Assembly (NCBI RefSeq): GCF_037992945.1
Contig: NZ_CP150304.1
Span: 15,001 to 30,000 of the forward strand
Source: Peribacillus sp. FSL E2-0218
GTDB taxonomy: Bacteria > Bacillota > Bacilli > Bacillales > DSM-1321
Direction of reading: 5' to 3'
DNA length: 15,000 nt
The translations under genes and the position numbers were made by a program. Positions 1 through 8,154 of this stretch are shown in pieces. The first letter of the stretch is position 1; each line of letters begins with the position of its first letter. Below the pieces are notes generated by a model. That model did not search any database. It had not been told where the DNA came from and worked only from the letters and a program-made list of their open reading frames with translations.

Positions 1-572
<572 letters not shown>

Positions 573-635
573 ACGCTTTAAAAAATGAAATGCCTTCTTA
601 TTATCTAGTTTTGAAGGAACAACGTTCCTCATATG

Positions 636-751
636 TTTGGTGGCGATAGCGAAGAGGTCACACCCGTTCCCATTCCGAACACGGCAGTTAAGCTCTTCAG
701 CGCCGATGGTAGTTGGGGGTCTCCCCCTGTGAGAGTAGGACGCCGCCAAGC
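636..751 (+). rRNA. 5S ribosomal RNA
   Basis: A complete 5S rRNA of about 116 nt. It begins TTTGGTGGCGATAGCG and ends GGACGCCGCCAAGC, so the two ends pair to form helix I. The internal segments GTTCCCATTCCGAACACGG and GCGCCGATGGTAGT are the usual loop and helix segments of Bacillus 5S. It is the last gene of the rRNA operon here: no tRNA cluster follows, only a terminator seven bases downstream. Confidence 0.96.
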
Positions 752-757
752 CATTAG

Positions 758-790
758 AAAAAAGATCAGCCACCTCGGCTGGTCTTTTTT
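758..790. terminator. Bidirectional intrinsic terminator between rrn and yaaC
   Basis: A 14-bp stem (758-771 with 777-790, one G-U pair) with loop ACCTC. It has six A on the left arm and six T on the right arm, so it gives a U tract on either strand. It can end the rrn transcript on the plus strand and yaaC, whose stop is at 825, on the minus strand. Confidence 0.88.
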
Positions 791-824
791 CGCATTGTTT
801 CGGTTTCTAAAATAGGCGGAAGCA

Positions 825-1790
825 TCAATTGACGAACCTTTCGGACTTCAGCCATTCAAATATTAGTAATGGCACCTTAGCTTGGCTTATTTTGAGGAAT
901 TGCACAATACAGGGGTAATCATCGTTAGGCATTGTTTTCAGCAGTTCTGCCCACCATTCTGTTTCATAACGGGCTATTATACTAAGATTATAAGAAATCA
1001 AATAATGCAGCAAAAGTTCAGGTAATGAAAAAGCTGCCGAATCTTTATTGATTGATAGCATGAACTGCCCTTCTGCCCAATTGAAGCGAATCGGAGAAGA
1101 GGCATTATGCATGAGGGTGTGATCAGGTTTTAGCAGGAGGGCTCCAGAAGCTTCCTCAATATGGTACACTTGATTCGTTCTGGAGTTTAAAAACTCCTCC
1201 AAACGGCTGCTGGACATCCGGTAGTTATCCAGTACGGCTGGGGGTAATTGAAAACAATCGGAGTTCTGCAAGAGAGGAATGAAGTTATTCCGGGAAGCGG
1301 ACCATGAGAAGGTTTCCATATCCGGAATTTCCTTCAATAGGGTAGCCATGGAATACTTTTCACCTTCTAGATGCCTGATATGGAACATTTTTTCGGCAAT
1401 GCAGGTGAAAAGCCCATTCTTTTGCGTTTTCACTTCATCCTTTAAAAACTCGTATTGCTGCTTTTTTCTTTTTCTCGTCGTGACCCCGTGGGCAAGTAAG
1501 GAAGTCGATTCAGGGTAGTTAGGGTCAATCGTGAGCAGGCAGGCTTTAAGCAGTTGAGCAAAACCATAAAATGATAGGATTGGCTGTATCGAAAGCGGAG
1601 ATATGGCCGCCTGTTTATAATAAGTTTTTGCATGTTCCAAGTGATATATGAATGGATAACAATTTTCGTAACTTTTCATTTCCGCATCTGCAATTTTTTC
1701 ATGGTTGTAACACTTTTGTAAAAAAAGTTGTGAGGAAGATGCGGAAAAAAAAGGGGTATATTTATCGAAATTATCATTGTTTTCAGGCAT
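825..1790 (-). CDS. yaaC: YaaC family protein, function unknown
   Basis: A 321-residue protein of the YaaC family, close to the ~315 residues of B. subtilis YaaC. Recognised by position (rrn on one side, divergent guaB on the other) and by conserved stretches such as ENCYPFIYHLEHAKTYY (residues 42-58), DPNYPESTSLLAHGV (89-103) followed by the basic run TRKRKKQ, and NGLFTCIAEKMFHIRHLEG. I see no signal peptide, membrane span or catalytic motif, so it is probably cytoplasmic. The ATG is preceded by AGAAGGAG about 8 nt upstream, which decides the start. Only about 110 bp separates it from guaB, so the two promoters must be close or overlapping. The biochemical role is not known to me. Confidence 0.88.
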   Translation of the reverse strand: MPENNDNFDKYTPFFSASSSQLFLQKCYNHEKIADAEMKSYENCYPFIYHLEHAKTYYKQAAISPLSIQPILSFYGFAQLLKACLLTIDPNYPESTSLLAHGVTTRKRKKQQYEFLKDEVKTQKNGLFTCIAEKMFHIRHLEGEKYSMATLLKEIPDMETFSWSASRNNFIPLLQNSDCFQLPPAVLDNYRMSSSRLEEFLNSRTNQVYHIEEASGALLLKPDHTLMHNASSPIRFNWAEGQFMLSINKDSAAFSLPELLLHYLISYNLSIIARYETEWWAELLKTMPNDDYPCIVQFLKISQAKVPLLIFEWLKSERFVN

Positions 1791-1840
1791 TGCAGCTTCT
1801 CCTTCTAATTAATAGAATAATCAAACATTTACTTCTCTTC

Positions 1841-1869
1841 TTGACAGTAGTATGTCCTATTGATAACCT
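1841..1869 (+). promoter_or_regulatory. Probable SigA promoter of guaB
   Basis: TTGACA at 1841-1846, a 17-bp spacer, then TAACCT at 1864-1869 preceded by TGA at 1861-1863, an extended -10 element. The perfect -35 and the TGn compensate for a poor -10. The predicted start site is near 1876, leaving a short leader with no visible riboswitch before the GAGGGG ribosome binding site at 1891-1896. Confidence 0.6.
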
Positions 1870-1902
1870 ACAAATAATATTTTTAAGCAGGAGGGGAAAA
1901 TA

Positions 1903-3366
1903 ATGTGGGAAAATAAATTTGCAAAAGAGGGTTTAACCTTTGATGATGTCCTATTAATTCCAGCGAAATCAGAGGTTTTACCGAAAGATGTTAACCTTCA
2001 AGTCAGTTTAGCCGAAAATCTGAAGCTAAACCTTCCTATCATCAGCGCAGGAATGGATACCGTGACAGAGGCTGAGATGGCGATTGCCATGGCTCGTCAG
2101 GGCGGACTCGGCATCATTCATAAAAATATGTCGATTGAAGCACAAGCTGAGCTAGTTGATAAAGTAAAGCGTTCAGAAAGCGGCGTAATTACTGATCCGT
2201 TCTTCTTAACCCCAGATCACCAAGTATTTGATGCAGAGCATTTGATGGGCAAATATCGGATTTCAGGTGTGCCTGTCGTAAACAATATCGAAGATCAAAA
2301 GCTTGTTGGTATCATTACTAACCGTGATTTGCGATTTATTTCCGATTTCTCCTTGAAGATTTCCAGTGTCATGACGGTAGAAAACCTTGTGACAGCGCCT
2401 GTGGGAACCAACTTGGAGCAAGCTGAGAAAATTCTTCAAAAATATAAAATAGAAAAGCTTCCCCTTGTAGATGATCATGGCGTTCTTAAAGGACTTATTA
2501 CGATCAAGGATATCGAGAAGGTCATTGAGTTCCCGAACTCAGCTAAAGATAAGCAAGGAAGATTGCTTGCAGGTGCTGCTGTCGGTGTGACCAAAGATAC
2601 GATGAAGCGTGTAGAAATGCTTGTGAAGTCCCACGTCGATGCAATTGTCCTTGATACTGCCCACGGTCACTCTGCTGGAGTTCTGGATGTGGTGAAGGAG
2701 ATCCGCGAGACATATCCAGAATTAACGATAATTGCCGGTAACGTGGCAACTGCCGAAGGAACGAAAGCATTGATCGAAGCTGGAGCCGACGTGGTGAAGG
2801 TTGGAATCGGTCCTGGTTCAATCTGTACGACAAGGGTTGTAGCCGGTGTAGGCGTCCCTCAAATCACGGCAGTCTTCGATTGTGCGACGGAAGCAAGAAA
2901 ACATGGTAAGACGATCATCGCCGATGGCGGGATTAAATACTCTGGAGATATCGTTAAAGCACTAGCGGCAGGAGGACATGCAGTCATGCTCGGCAGCATG
3001 CTTGCCGGTGTAACCGAGAGCCCGGGCGAAACGGAAATCTTCCAAGGCCGCCGCTTTAAAGTATATCGCGGCATGGGTTCTGTAGCTGCCATGGAAAAGG
3101 GATCTAAAGACCGTTACTTCCAAGAGGATAATAAGAAATTCGTTCCGGAAGGCATTGAAGGCCGCCTTCCATACAAAGGACCATTATCCGATACGATCTT
3201 CCAACTGCTAGGTGGCATTCGTTCCGGAATGGGTTATTGCGGTACAGCGACATTGGAGGAATTGAGGGAAAACTCCCAATTCGTGAAAATGACTGGTGCC
3301 GGATTAAGAGAAAGTCATCCACATGATGTCCAAATTACAAAAGAAGCACCGAACTATTCCTTGTAA
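1903..3366 (+). CDS. guaB: IMP dehydrogenase
   Basis: NAD-dependent oxidation of IMP to XMP, the committed step of GTP synthesis; cytoplasmic homotetramer. At 487 residues it has the normal length. The (beta/alpha)8 barrel begins with LTFDDVLLIPAKSEVLP and is interrupted at about residues 95-210 by a tandem pair of CBS domains (YRISGVPVV... and YKIEKLPLV...LKGLITIKDIEK). The catalytic loop is GPGSICTTRVVAGVG, with the nucleophilic cysteine at residue 308 (codon 2824-2826). The active-site flap is GMGSVAAMEKGSKDRYFQ. Ribosome binding site GAGGGG lies 6-7 nt before the ATG. It is transcribed alone: its own promoter upstream and a strong terminator downstream. No missing key residues were seen. 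Confidence 0.98.
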   Translation: MWENKFAKEGLTFDDVLLIPAKSEVLPKDVNLQVSLAENLKLNLPIISAGMDTVTEAEMAIAMARQGGLGIIHKNMSIEAQAELVDKVKRSESGVITDPFFLTPDHQVFDAEHLMGKYRISGVPVVNNIEDQKLVGIITNRDLRFISDFSLKISSVMTVENLVTAPVGTNLEQAEKILQKYKIEKLPLVDDHGVLKGLITIKDIEKVIEFPNSAKDKQGRLLAGAAVGVTKDTMKRVEMLVKSHVDAIVLDTAHGHSAGVLDVVKEIRETYPELTIIAGNVATAEGTKALIEAGADVVKVGIGPGSICTTRVVAGVGVPQITAVFDCATEARKHGKTIIADGGIKYSGDIVKALAAGGHAVMLGSMLAGVTESPGETEIFQGRRFKVYRGMGSVAAMEKGSKDRYFQEDNKKFVPEGIEGRLPYKGPLSDTIFQLLGGIRSGMGYCGTATLEELRENSQFVKMTGAGLRESHPHDVQITKEAPNYSL

Positions 3367-3403
3367 TGATTTTAACATCTAACCGTCATTAAAATTTATT
3401 GTG

Positions 3404-3443
3404 AAAATAGACAGAGTCCTCGATTACTCTGTCTATTTTTTTT
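3404..3443 (+). terminator. guaB intrinsic terminator
   Basis: A perfect 14-bp stem (3404-3417 with 3426-3439, arms reading AAAATAGACAGAGT and its complement) with an 8-nt loop, followed by a long T-rich run. It separates guaB from dacA. Confidence 0.92.
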
Positions 3444-3453
3444 ATTTTTTCTG

Positions 3454-3462
3454 TGATAAACT
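3454..3462 (+). promoter_or_regulatory. Possible extended -10 promoter for dacA
   Basis: TGA followed by TAAACT at 3457-3462 makes an extended -10 element directly after the guaB terminator. No good -35 is visible; the equivalent position falls in the T-rich terminator arm. dacA needs its own promoter because guaB is terminated, but this exact site is a weak call. Confidence 0.25.
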
Positions 3463-3540
3463 AGACAAGGTGTCAAGGGAATTACATAAAGATTTTTCTT
3501 TGTTAATAGAGATTAGCTTAAAAGTTGGAGGTATTGGAAA

Positions 3541-4860
3541 TTGAAAAAAATCAGCAAGATAACCCTCATTTTCACTTTTGTTTTTGTTCTTGTTATGTCG
3601 CAATTTGCCTATCAACCGGGGGAAGCTGTTGCTGAATCTGATAATTTAGGTTTAAAAGCAGAAGCAGCCATCATAATTGATGGTAAAACAGGTCAAATCG
3701 TGTATGAAAAAAATGCCGATAAAGTATTGGGCATCGCTTCCATGTCAAAAATGATGACTGAGTACATCATAATGGAGTCCATTAAAAATGGGAAAATCAG
3801 TTGGGATCAAAAAGTAAAAATCAATAAGTATGTGCATGATCTTTCAAAAGCACCGAATCTGTCGAATGTTGGTTTGACGGAAGGTGAGGACTATACAGTT
3901 AAAGAACTTTATCAAGCTATGGCCATCTATTCAGGAAATGCAGCGACAGTTGCATTGGCTCAGCTTGTTTCCGGAAGTGAAAAGAATTTCGTTAAATTAA
4001 TGAACGAAAGAGCAAGTAAATTAGGCTTGAAAAATCATAGATTCGTAAATGCCAGCGGTTTGAACAATTCCGATTTATTGGGGGAATACCCTACCGGTAA
4101 AGCAGATGATGAAAACGTCATGACAGCGAAGGATACTGCTCTGCTTGCCTATCGTCTTATCAACGATTATCCTGAGGTATTAAAAATCGCCAGCATCTCC
4201 AAATTGAAATTCCGAGATGGTAAGGAATATCCGAACTTCAACTGGATGCTGCCAGGCCTTATATTCGAATATAAAGGCGTGGATGGGCTGAAAACGGGAT
4301 CCACTGATTATGCCGGCTATGGCCATACAGGTACGGTCATACGGGATGGTCAACGCTATATCACGGTCGTCATGAAGTCCACTAATAAGAATGAACGTTT
4401 TGCCGACAGCACCAAGCTGATGAACTATGCGTATTCAACCTTCAAAAAAGAAAAAGTCCTTCCAGCCAAGTATCAGGTGAAAGGGGAAGAAACCCTTTCG
4501 GTTGTTAAAGGTAAGGAAAAAAGCGTCAAGATTGAATCAGAAAAAGCAATTGAGCTGCTAGTTGAAAATGGCGGTAAAGATAACTATAAAACCGATCTAG
4601 TGATCGATAAAAACAAATTGAACGAAGCCGGTAAGCTGACGGCACCAATCAAAAAAGGTGAAAAGCTCGGTTACATCACCGTCACTCCTAAAAAGGGCGA
4701 AGATTACGGGTACATTAACGGCAATTCAACAAAAGTTAATGTCGTAGCTGCCGAAACGGTAGAAAAAGCAAATTGGTTCGTATTATCCATGCGGGCAGTT
4801 GGCGGATTCTTCGGGGATGTATGGAGCAGTGTAGCTTCTACTGTTAAAGGTTGGTTTTAA
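3541..4860 (+). CDS. dacA: D-alanyl-D-alanine carboxypeptidase (PBP5 type)
   Basis: Removes the terminal D-Ala from peptidoglycan pentapeptides outside the membrane; the main low-molecular-weight penicillin-binding protein of vegetative Bacillus. The 439 residues match the ~443 of B. subtilis DacA. A Sec signal peptide occupies residues 1-31 (KKISK, hydrophobic core, AVA cut site). The active-site motifs are S67-M-S-K70, S131-G-N133 and K251-T-G253. A C-terminal beta domain follows (about 300-415), then an amphipathic helix at about 418-439 (NWFVLSMRAVGGFFGDVW...) that would anchor the protein to the membrane face. The start is TTG, chosen by GGAGGT at 3527-3532 with 8 nt spacing. No clear terminator follows, so transcription may run into the T-box leader. 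In B. subtilis pdxST follows dacA; here serS does. Confidence 0.97.
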   Translation: MKKISKITLIFTFVFVLVMSQFAYQPGEAVAESDNLGLKAEAAIIIDGKTGQIVYEKNADKVLGIASMSKMMTEYIIMESIKNGKISWDQKVKINKYVHDLSKAPNLSNVGLTEGEDYTVKELYQAMAIYSGNAATVALAQLVSGSEKNFVKLMNERASKLGLKNHRFVNASGLNNSDLLGEYPTGKADDENVMTAKDTALLAYRLINDYPEVLKIASISKLKFRDGKEYPNFNWMLPGLIFEYKGVDGLKTGSTDYAGYGHTGTVIRDGQRYITVVMKSTNKNERFADSTKLMNYAYSTFKKEKVLPAKYQVKGEETLSVVKGKEKSVKIESEKAIELLVENGGKDNYKTDLVIDKNKLNEAGKLTAPIKKGEKLGYITVTPKKGEDYGYINGNSTKVNVVAAETVEKANWFVLSMRAVGGFFGDVWSSVASTVKGWF

Positions 4861-4878
4861 TATTCGTGTATAAAAGTG

Positions 4879-4907
4879 TTGCGTAATGTATAAAATTATA
4901 GTACATT
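4879..4907 (+). promoter_or_regulatory. Possible promoter of the serS T-box leader
   Basis: TTGCGT at 4879-4884, 17 bp, then TACATT at 4902-4907. An overlapping TATAGT at 4897-4902 is an alternative -10. The region lies just upstream of the leader's first helix at about 4942, which is where a promoter is required, but neither -10 is strong. Confidence 0.35.
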
Positions 4908-4939
4908 ATGGAAAACAATCCGATACGAACAAAAGCAAT

Positions 4940-5175
4940 GACAGGAATTAGTAACAATGATTTCTTTCCGAAGAGAGCCGGTGGTTGGTGGAAACCGGTG
5001 TGAGAATTTTGTGAATCCCTCCTGGAGTAGAGTATGGAAAGCCCCTTTTGGGCCAGTAATTACTTTCGGTTAAAAGCCGTTATCTTGGTAAGTGGTAGGC
5101 AGTTTTCATATGCCTTCAACTAGGGTGGCAACGCGGGTTAACTCTCGTCCCTTCTTTAGGGGACGGGAGTTTTTT
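4940..5175 (+). promoter_or_regulatory. Serine T-box riboswitch controlling serS
   Basis: A tRNA-sensing leader that lets transcription enter serS when uncharged tRNA-Ser accumulates. Stem I base CAGGA (4942-4946) pairs with TCCTG (5020-5024). ACAA (4954-4957) pairs with TTGT (5009-5012). Between them lies the specifier loop, with AGTA on the 5' side (4950-4953) and GAATCCC on the 3' side (5013-5019); the serine codon UCC is at 5016-5018. The GAGAGCCGG/CCGGTG segments at about 4973-5000 form the distal part of Stem I. The T-box consensus AGGGTGGCAACGCGGG is at 5122-5137, with the acceptor-binding UGGC at 5126-5129. The competing terminator is at 5140-5175. The boundaries of Stems II and III were not fixed exactly. 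Confidence 0.95.
5140..5175 (+). terminator. Conditional terminator of the serS T-box
   Basis: A 12-bp stem, 5140-5151 with 5160-5171 (one G-U pair), with an 8-nt loop and a T run. The left arm lies immediately 3' of the T-box sequence, so the antiterminator and terminator are mutually exclusive by the standard T-box arrangement. Confidence 0.92.
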
Positions 5176-5219
5176 GCGTTCTTTTATAGATCATAAAAAT
5201 AAGAAGGAGGAATTGAAAA

Positions 5220-6497
5220 ATGTTGGATTTGAAATATGTGAGAAATAATTTTGAAGAAGTAAAACGAGTACTGCAATTCAGAGGAGAAGACTTAACCGAT
5301 TTAGGGAAATTCGAGGAGCTTGATGTGAAGCGCCGCACGCTGATTGCCGAAACGGAAAAATTGAAAAGCAAAAGGAATGAAGTTTCTCAGCAAGTGGCCG
5401 TCTTGAAAAGAGAGAAAAAGGATGCGGATCAGATGATTTCCGAAATGCGTGAAGTCGGCGATCGAATCAAAGGGTTCGATGATGAGCTTCGTGAAGTGGA
5501 GGGCAGATTAGACACGTTACTGCTTTCCATCCCCAATATCCCTCATGAAAGTGTGCCGGTGGGAGAGACGGAAGACGATAATGTCGAAATTCGCAAATGG
5601 GGCGAAGTGCCTGAGTTCAAGTTTGAACCTAAACCGCATTGGGATGTAGCTGGAGATTTAGGTATCCTTGATTTTGAAAGGGCGGCTAAGGTGACTGGAA
5701 GCCGATTTGTTTTTTATAAAGGTCTTGGCGCTCGACTGGAGCGCGCCTTAATCAGCTTCATGCTGGATCTTCATGTCGAAGAGCACGGCTATGAGGAAAT
5801 GCTGCCTCCATATATGGTGAACCGTGCAAGCATGACGGGCACTGGTCAATTGCCTAAATTCGAGGAAGATGCCTTTCGGATCGAAAGTGAAGATTACTTC
5901 TTGATTCCTACAGCCGAGGTGCCTGTGACGAATTACCACCGTGATGAAATTATGAGTGGCGATGACCTGCCGATTAGCTATGCGGCATTTAGCGCTTCTT
6001 TCCGATCCGAAGCTGGATCTGCCGGACGGGATACCCGCGGGTTGATTCGTCAGCATCAGTTCAACAAGGTTGAATTAGTGAAATTCGTGAAGCCGGAAGA
6101 TTCTTATGCAGCGTTGGAGACTCTTACAGGTCATGCAGAAAAAGTCCTGCAATTGCTGGGCCTTCCATATCGGGTGCTAAGCATGTGCACGGGCGATCTT
6201 GGTTTCACGGCTGCCAAGAAGTATGATATCGAGGTTTGGATTCCGAGCTACGGTACGTATCGTGAAATTTCTTCTTGCAGTAACTTTGAAGCATTCCAGG
6301 CTAGGCGGGCCAATATTCGCTTCAGACGTGATGCAAAAGGCAAACCGGAGCACGTTCATACATTAAACGGTTCTGGTTTGGCGATTGGCCGTACTGTTGC
6401 AGCCCTTTTGGAGAATTATCAACAGGAAGATGGCAGTGTAATCATTCCTGAAGTATTAAGGCCGTATATGCGCGGTGCGGAAGTCATTAAACCGTAA
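5220..6497 (+). CDS. serS: Seryl-tRNA synthetase
   Basis: Class II synthetase that charges tRNA-Ser with serine in the cytoplasm. The 425 residues match the B. subtilis enzyme. The N-terminal part (about 30-100) is the charged, heptad-like coiled-coil arm that grips the long variable arm of tRNA-Ser. The catalytic core follows: TAEVP (231-235, serine binding), motif 2 FRSEAGSAGRDTRGLIR (261-277) and motif 3 LNGSGLAIGRTVAALLENY (382-400). AGGAGG at 5205-5210 sets the ATG with 9 nt spacing. Expression should respond to serine starvation through the upstream T-box. The natural terminator just downstream has been split by an insertion sequence. A tRNA-Ser gene lies beyond that element, so serine decoding functions are clustered here. 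Confidence 0.98.
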   Translation: MLDLKYVRNNFEEVKRVLQFRGEDLTDLGKFEELDVKRRTLIAETEKLKSKRNEVSQQVAVLKREKKDADQMISEMREVGDRIKGFDDELREVEGRLDTLLLSIPNIPHESVPVGETEDDNVEIRKWGEVPEFKFEPKPHWDVAGDLGILDFERAAKVTGSRFVFYKGLGARLERALISFMLDLHVEEHGYEEMLPPYMVNRASMTGTGQLPKFEEDAFRIESEDYFLIPTAEVPVTNYHRDEIMSGDDLPISYAAFSASFRSEAGSAGRDTRGLIRQHQFNKVELVKFVKPEDSYAALETLTGHAEKVLQLLGLPYRVLSMCTGDLGFTAAKKYDIEVWIPSYGTYREISSCSNFEAFQARRANIRFRRDAKGKPEHVHTLNGSGLAIGRTVAALLENYQQEDGSVIIPEVLRPYMRGAEVIKP

Positions 6498-6517
6498 GTT
6501 TTCAGCGAATGCAAGAA

Positions 6518-6546
6518 AATCAGCCTCCTTAGAAAAGAGGCTGATT
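6518..6546 (+). repeat. Left copy of the 29-bp target duplication (serS terminator hairpin without its U tract)
   Basis: Identical over 29 bp to 8162-8190. The unit is itself a hairpin: a 10-bp stem (AATCAGCCTC with its complement) around the 9-nt loop CTTAGAAAA. In this copy the right arm runs into CAG, the insertion sequence's end, so the T run that would complete a terminator is missing. Confidence 0.93.
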
Positions 6547-6561
6547 CAGTTTGTAGACAAA
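6547..6561 (+). repeat. Left terminal inverted repeat of the IS
   Basis: CAGTTTGTAGACAAA, matching the complement of 8147-8161 at 13 of 15 positions. It abuts the left copy of the duplicated target hairpin. Confidence 0.85.
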
Positions 6562-6596
6562 AGGGGTTCGGAATTAAAAAATTCCGAACCCCTTTT
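6559..6596. terminator. Hairpin at the left end of the IS, probable transposase terminator
   Basis: A perfect 17-bp stem, 6559-6575 with 6580-6596, around an AAAA loop; the arms begin AAAAGGGGTTCGG. It lies 60 bp past the transposase stop on the minus strand, where it ends in TTTT. On the plus strand TTTT also follows the stem, so it may stop serS transcription too, although the U tract is short in both directions. Confidence 0.7.
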
Positions 6597-6655
6597 GAAA
6601 TTCCTTTGAAATTTTGACCAAAGGTTACGAGATTTGGGCTCTTCGAGCCACTATG

Positions 6656-8014
6656 TTAAGCCGTTTTAGGACCTTGCCATGTCCAAGTGGCCATCTTCTT
6701 TACATTCATGGCAGCGAAAGTAAGCATCGCCTGCATCGACAATTTTTTAAGTCCCCTTAAAGTAGTCCAACGCATACCATGCTTTTCTTTTGCATCTGCG
6801 AATACACGCTCAATCGTTTCTTTGCGTTTCGCATATATAGGTTTTACCTCTTGATGATGACGCAGATGATCTGCTTCTTCCACATATGCTTGCCAGATAT
6901 GCCGTGTCACTACTTTTTGATGGTCTTTGCTTTCCGTACACCGTGATAAAAATGAGCATGTTGCACAAATTTGTTTTGGCGATTTGTACTCGCGATAGCC
7001 CTCTTTATTTGTTGTTGAGTACTTTAAAGTTTCTCCCGAAGGGCAAAGGTAACAATCAAAGTGTTCATCGTAAACATAGTCATGTTTGCGAAAGAATCCT
7101 TCTTTTGTACGAGGACGTGTATAGGGTAAAGCAGGTGTGATTTCTTTGTTAAATAGGTAGCTTGTAATCGCTGGTGTTTTATAAGCTGCATCTGCGGCAA
7201 CTGCTTCTGGTTTTCCAACTTTCTCAATCACTTGCTCAACAAGTGGCTCCAAAATATGACTGTCATGTGTATTACCAGGTGTTACAATCGTTCCCAATAC
7301 AAAACCGTTGCCGTCTGCGGCCGCATGGAATGAATAGGCAAACTGTTTTGTTCGTTCATCTTTCACATAGTAGCCACTCTCAGGATCCGTAGTACTTTCT
7401 TTAATTGCTTTGGTTTCTTCCTTATCAAATTTATCTGGTGGAAAAGGCTTCTTTCCATGGTTTTCACGATCTTGATTGATTTCTTCTTGAAGACGTCCTT
7501 GATACGCTCGTGTTTCTTTACGAACGATTTTCTTTTCAAATTTCCGTTTATTCGCACTGGCTTTCACATGGGTGGAATCCACGAAAACGTGTTCTACACT
7601 TATTACCTTTTTATTAGCAGCTGTCATTAAAATGCGACAGAAAATCTGTTCAAACAGGTCTGTATCTTTAAAGCGTCGCTCATAATTTTTTCCGAACGTA
7701 GAGAAATGAGGCACTTTATCATGGAAACCATAGCCTAAGAACCAACGATAAGCCATATTGGTTTCAACTTCTTCAATCGTTTTACGCATGGAACGAATAC
7801 CGAAGGTATATTGAATGAAAGTCAGTTTAACTAAAATAACTGGATCAATACTTGGGCGTCCTACCTCTGAGTACATATCTTTCACCAAGTCATAAATGAA
7901 AGTGAAGTCAATGGCAGCCTCCATTTTACGAACCAAATGGTTCGGTGGCACCAGTTGATCTAAAGTAATCATTTCAAGTTGATCTCGCTGAATAGAATCA
8001 TGTTTAGAAAGCAT
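6656..8014 (-). CDS. IS1182-family transposase (DDE)
   Basis: Cuts and joins the ends of its own element. The N-terminal domain (MLSKHDSIQRDQLEM..., about 1-120) includes the typical VGRPSIDPVILVKL segment. The acidic catalytic residues are likely D146 (VFVDSTHVKA), D275 (AVAADAAYKTPAI) and E402 (KETIERVFADAKEKHG). A four-cysteine cluster, CYLC (321, 324) with CATC (350, 353) and C359, resembles a zinc site inserted in the RNase H fold. I chose the ATG at 8014 because GAGG at 8026-8023 is 8 nt upstream; in-frame GTG (8023) and ATG (8020) starts are possible and would add 3 or 2 residues. No frameshift or stop interrupts the 452 residues, so it looks functional. Transcribed against serS and the tRNA gene. 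Confidence 0.94.
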   Translation of the reverse strand: MLSKHDSIQRDQLEMITLDQLVPPNHLVRKMEAAIDFTFIYDLVKDMYSEVGRPSIDPVILVKLTFIQYTFGIRSMRKTIEEVETNMAYRWFLGYGFHDKVPHFSTFGKNYERRFKDTDLFEQIFCRILMTAANKKVISVEHVFVDSTHVKASANKRKFEKKIVRKETRAYQGRLQEEINQDRENHGKKPFPPDKFDKEETKAIKESTTDPESGYYVKDERTKQFAYSFHAAADGNGFVLGTIVTPGNTHDSHILEPLVEQVIEKVGKPEAVAADAAYKTPAITSYLFNKEITPALPYTRPRTKEGFFRKHDYVYDEHFDCYLCPSGETLKYSTTNKEGYREYKSPKQICATCSFLSRCTESKDHQKVVTRHIWQAYVEEADHLRHHQEVKPIYAKRKETIERVFADAKEKHGMRWTTLRGLKKLSMQAMLTFAAMNVKKMATWTWQGPKTA

Positions 8015-8042
8015 CCTCATCACCTCAAGTTTTAATCCTTCA

Positions 8043-8070
8043 ATTTTAAAACAAAAATGACTCCAGTCAA
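8043..8070 (-). promoter_or_regulatory. Probable transposase promoter
   Basis: On the minus strand: TTGACT (complement of 8065-8070), a 16-bp spacer, then TAAAAT (complement of 8043-8048). The -35 lies inside a small palindrome, TGACTCCAGTCA at 8058-8069. Start predicted near 8036. Confidence 0.55.
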
Positions 8071-8122
8071 AAGTGTTCTATCTAAAAGGAAATCAACGTC
8101 TAAATTGTACAGGCCATAAAAA

Positions 8123-8154
8123 TAGACAAACTCGATTTTCATCGAGTTTGTCTA
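8123..8154. terminator. Hairpin at the right end of the IS
   Basis: A perfect 14-bp stem, 8123-8136 with 8141-8154, around a TTTC loop; the arm TAGACAAACTCGAT contains part of the terminal repeat. A few A precede it, so minus-strand transcription entering from the tRNA side ends in a short U run. It probably shields the transposase gene from outside transcription; termination itself is inferred. Confidence 0.6.

Noticed and set aside
1791..1902. Exact yaaC promoter on the minus strand
   Set aside because: GATTAT and TATTCT are possible -10 elements, but none has a matching -35 with proper spacing, so I could not choose one.
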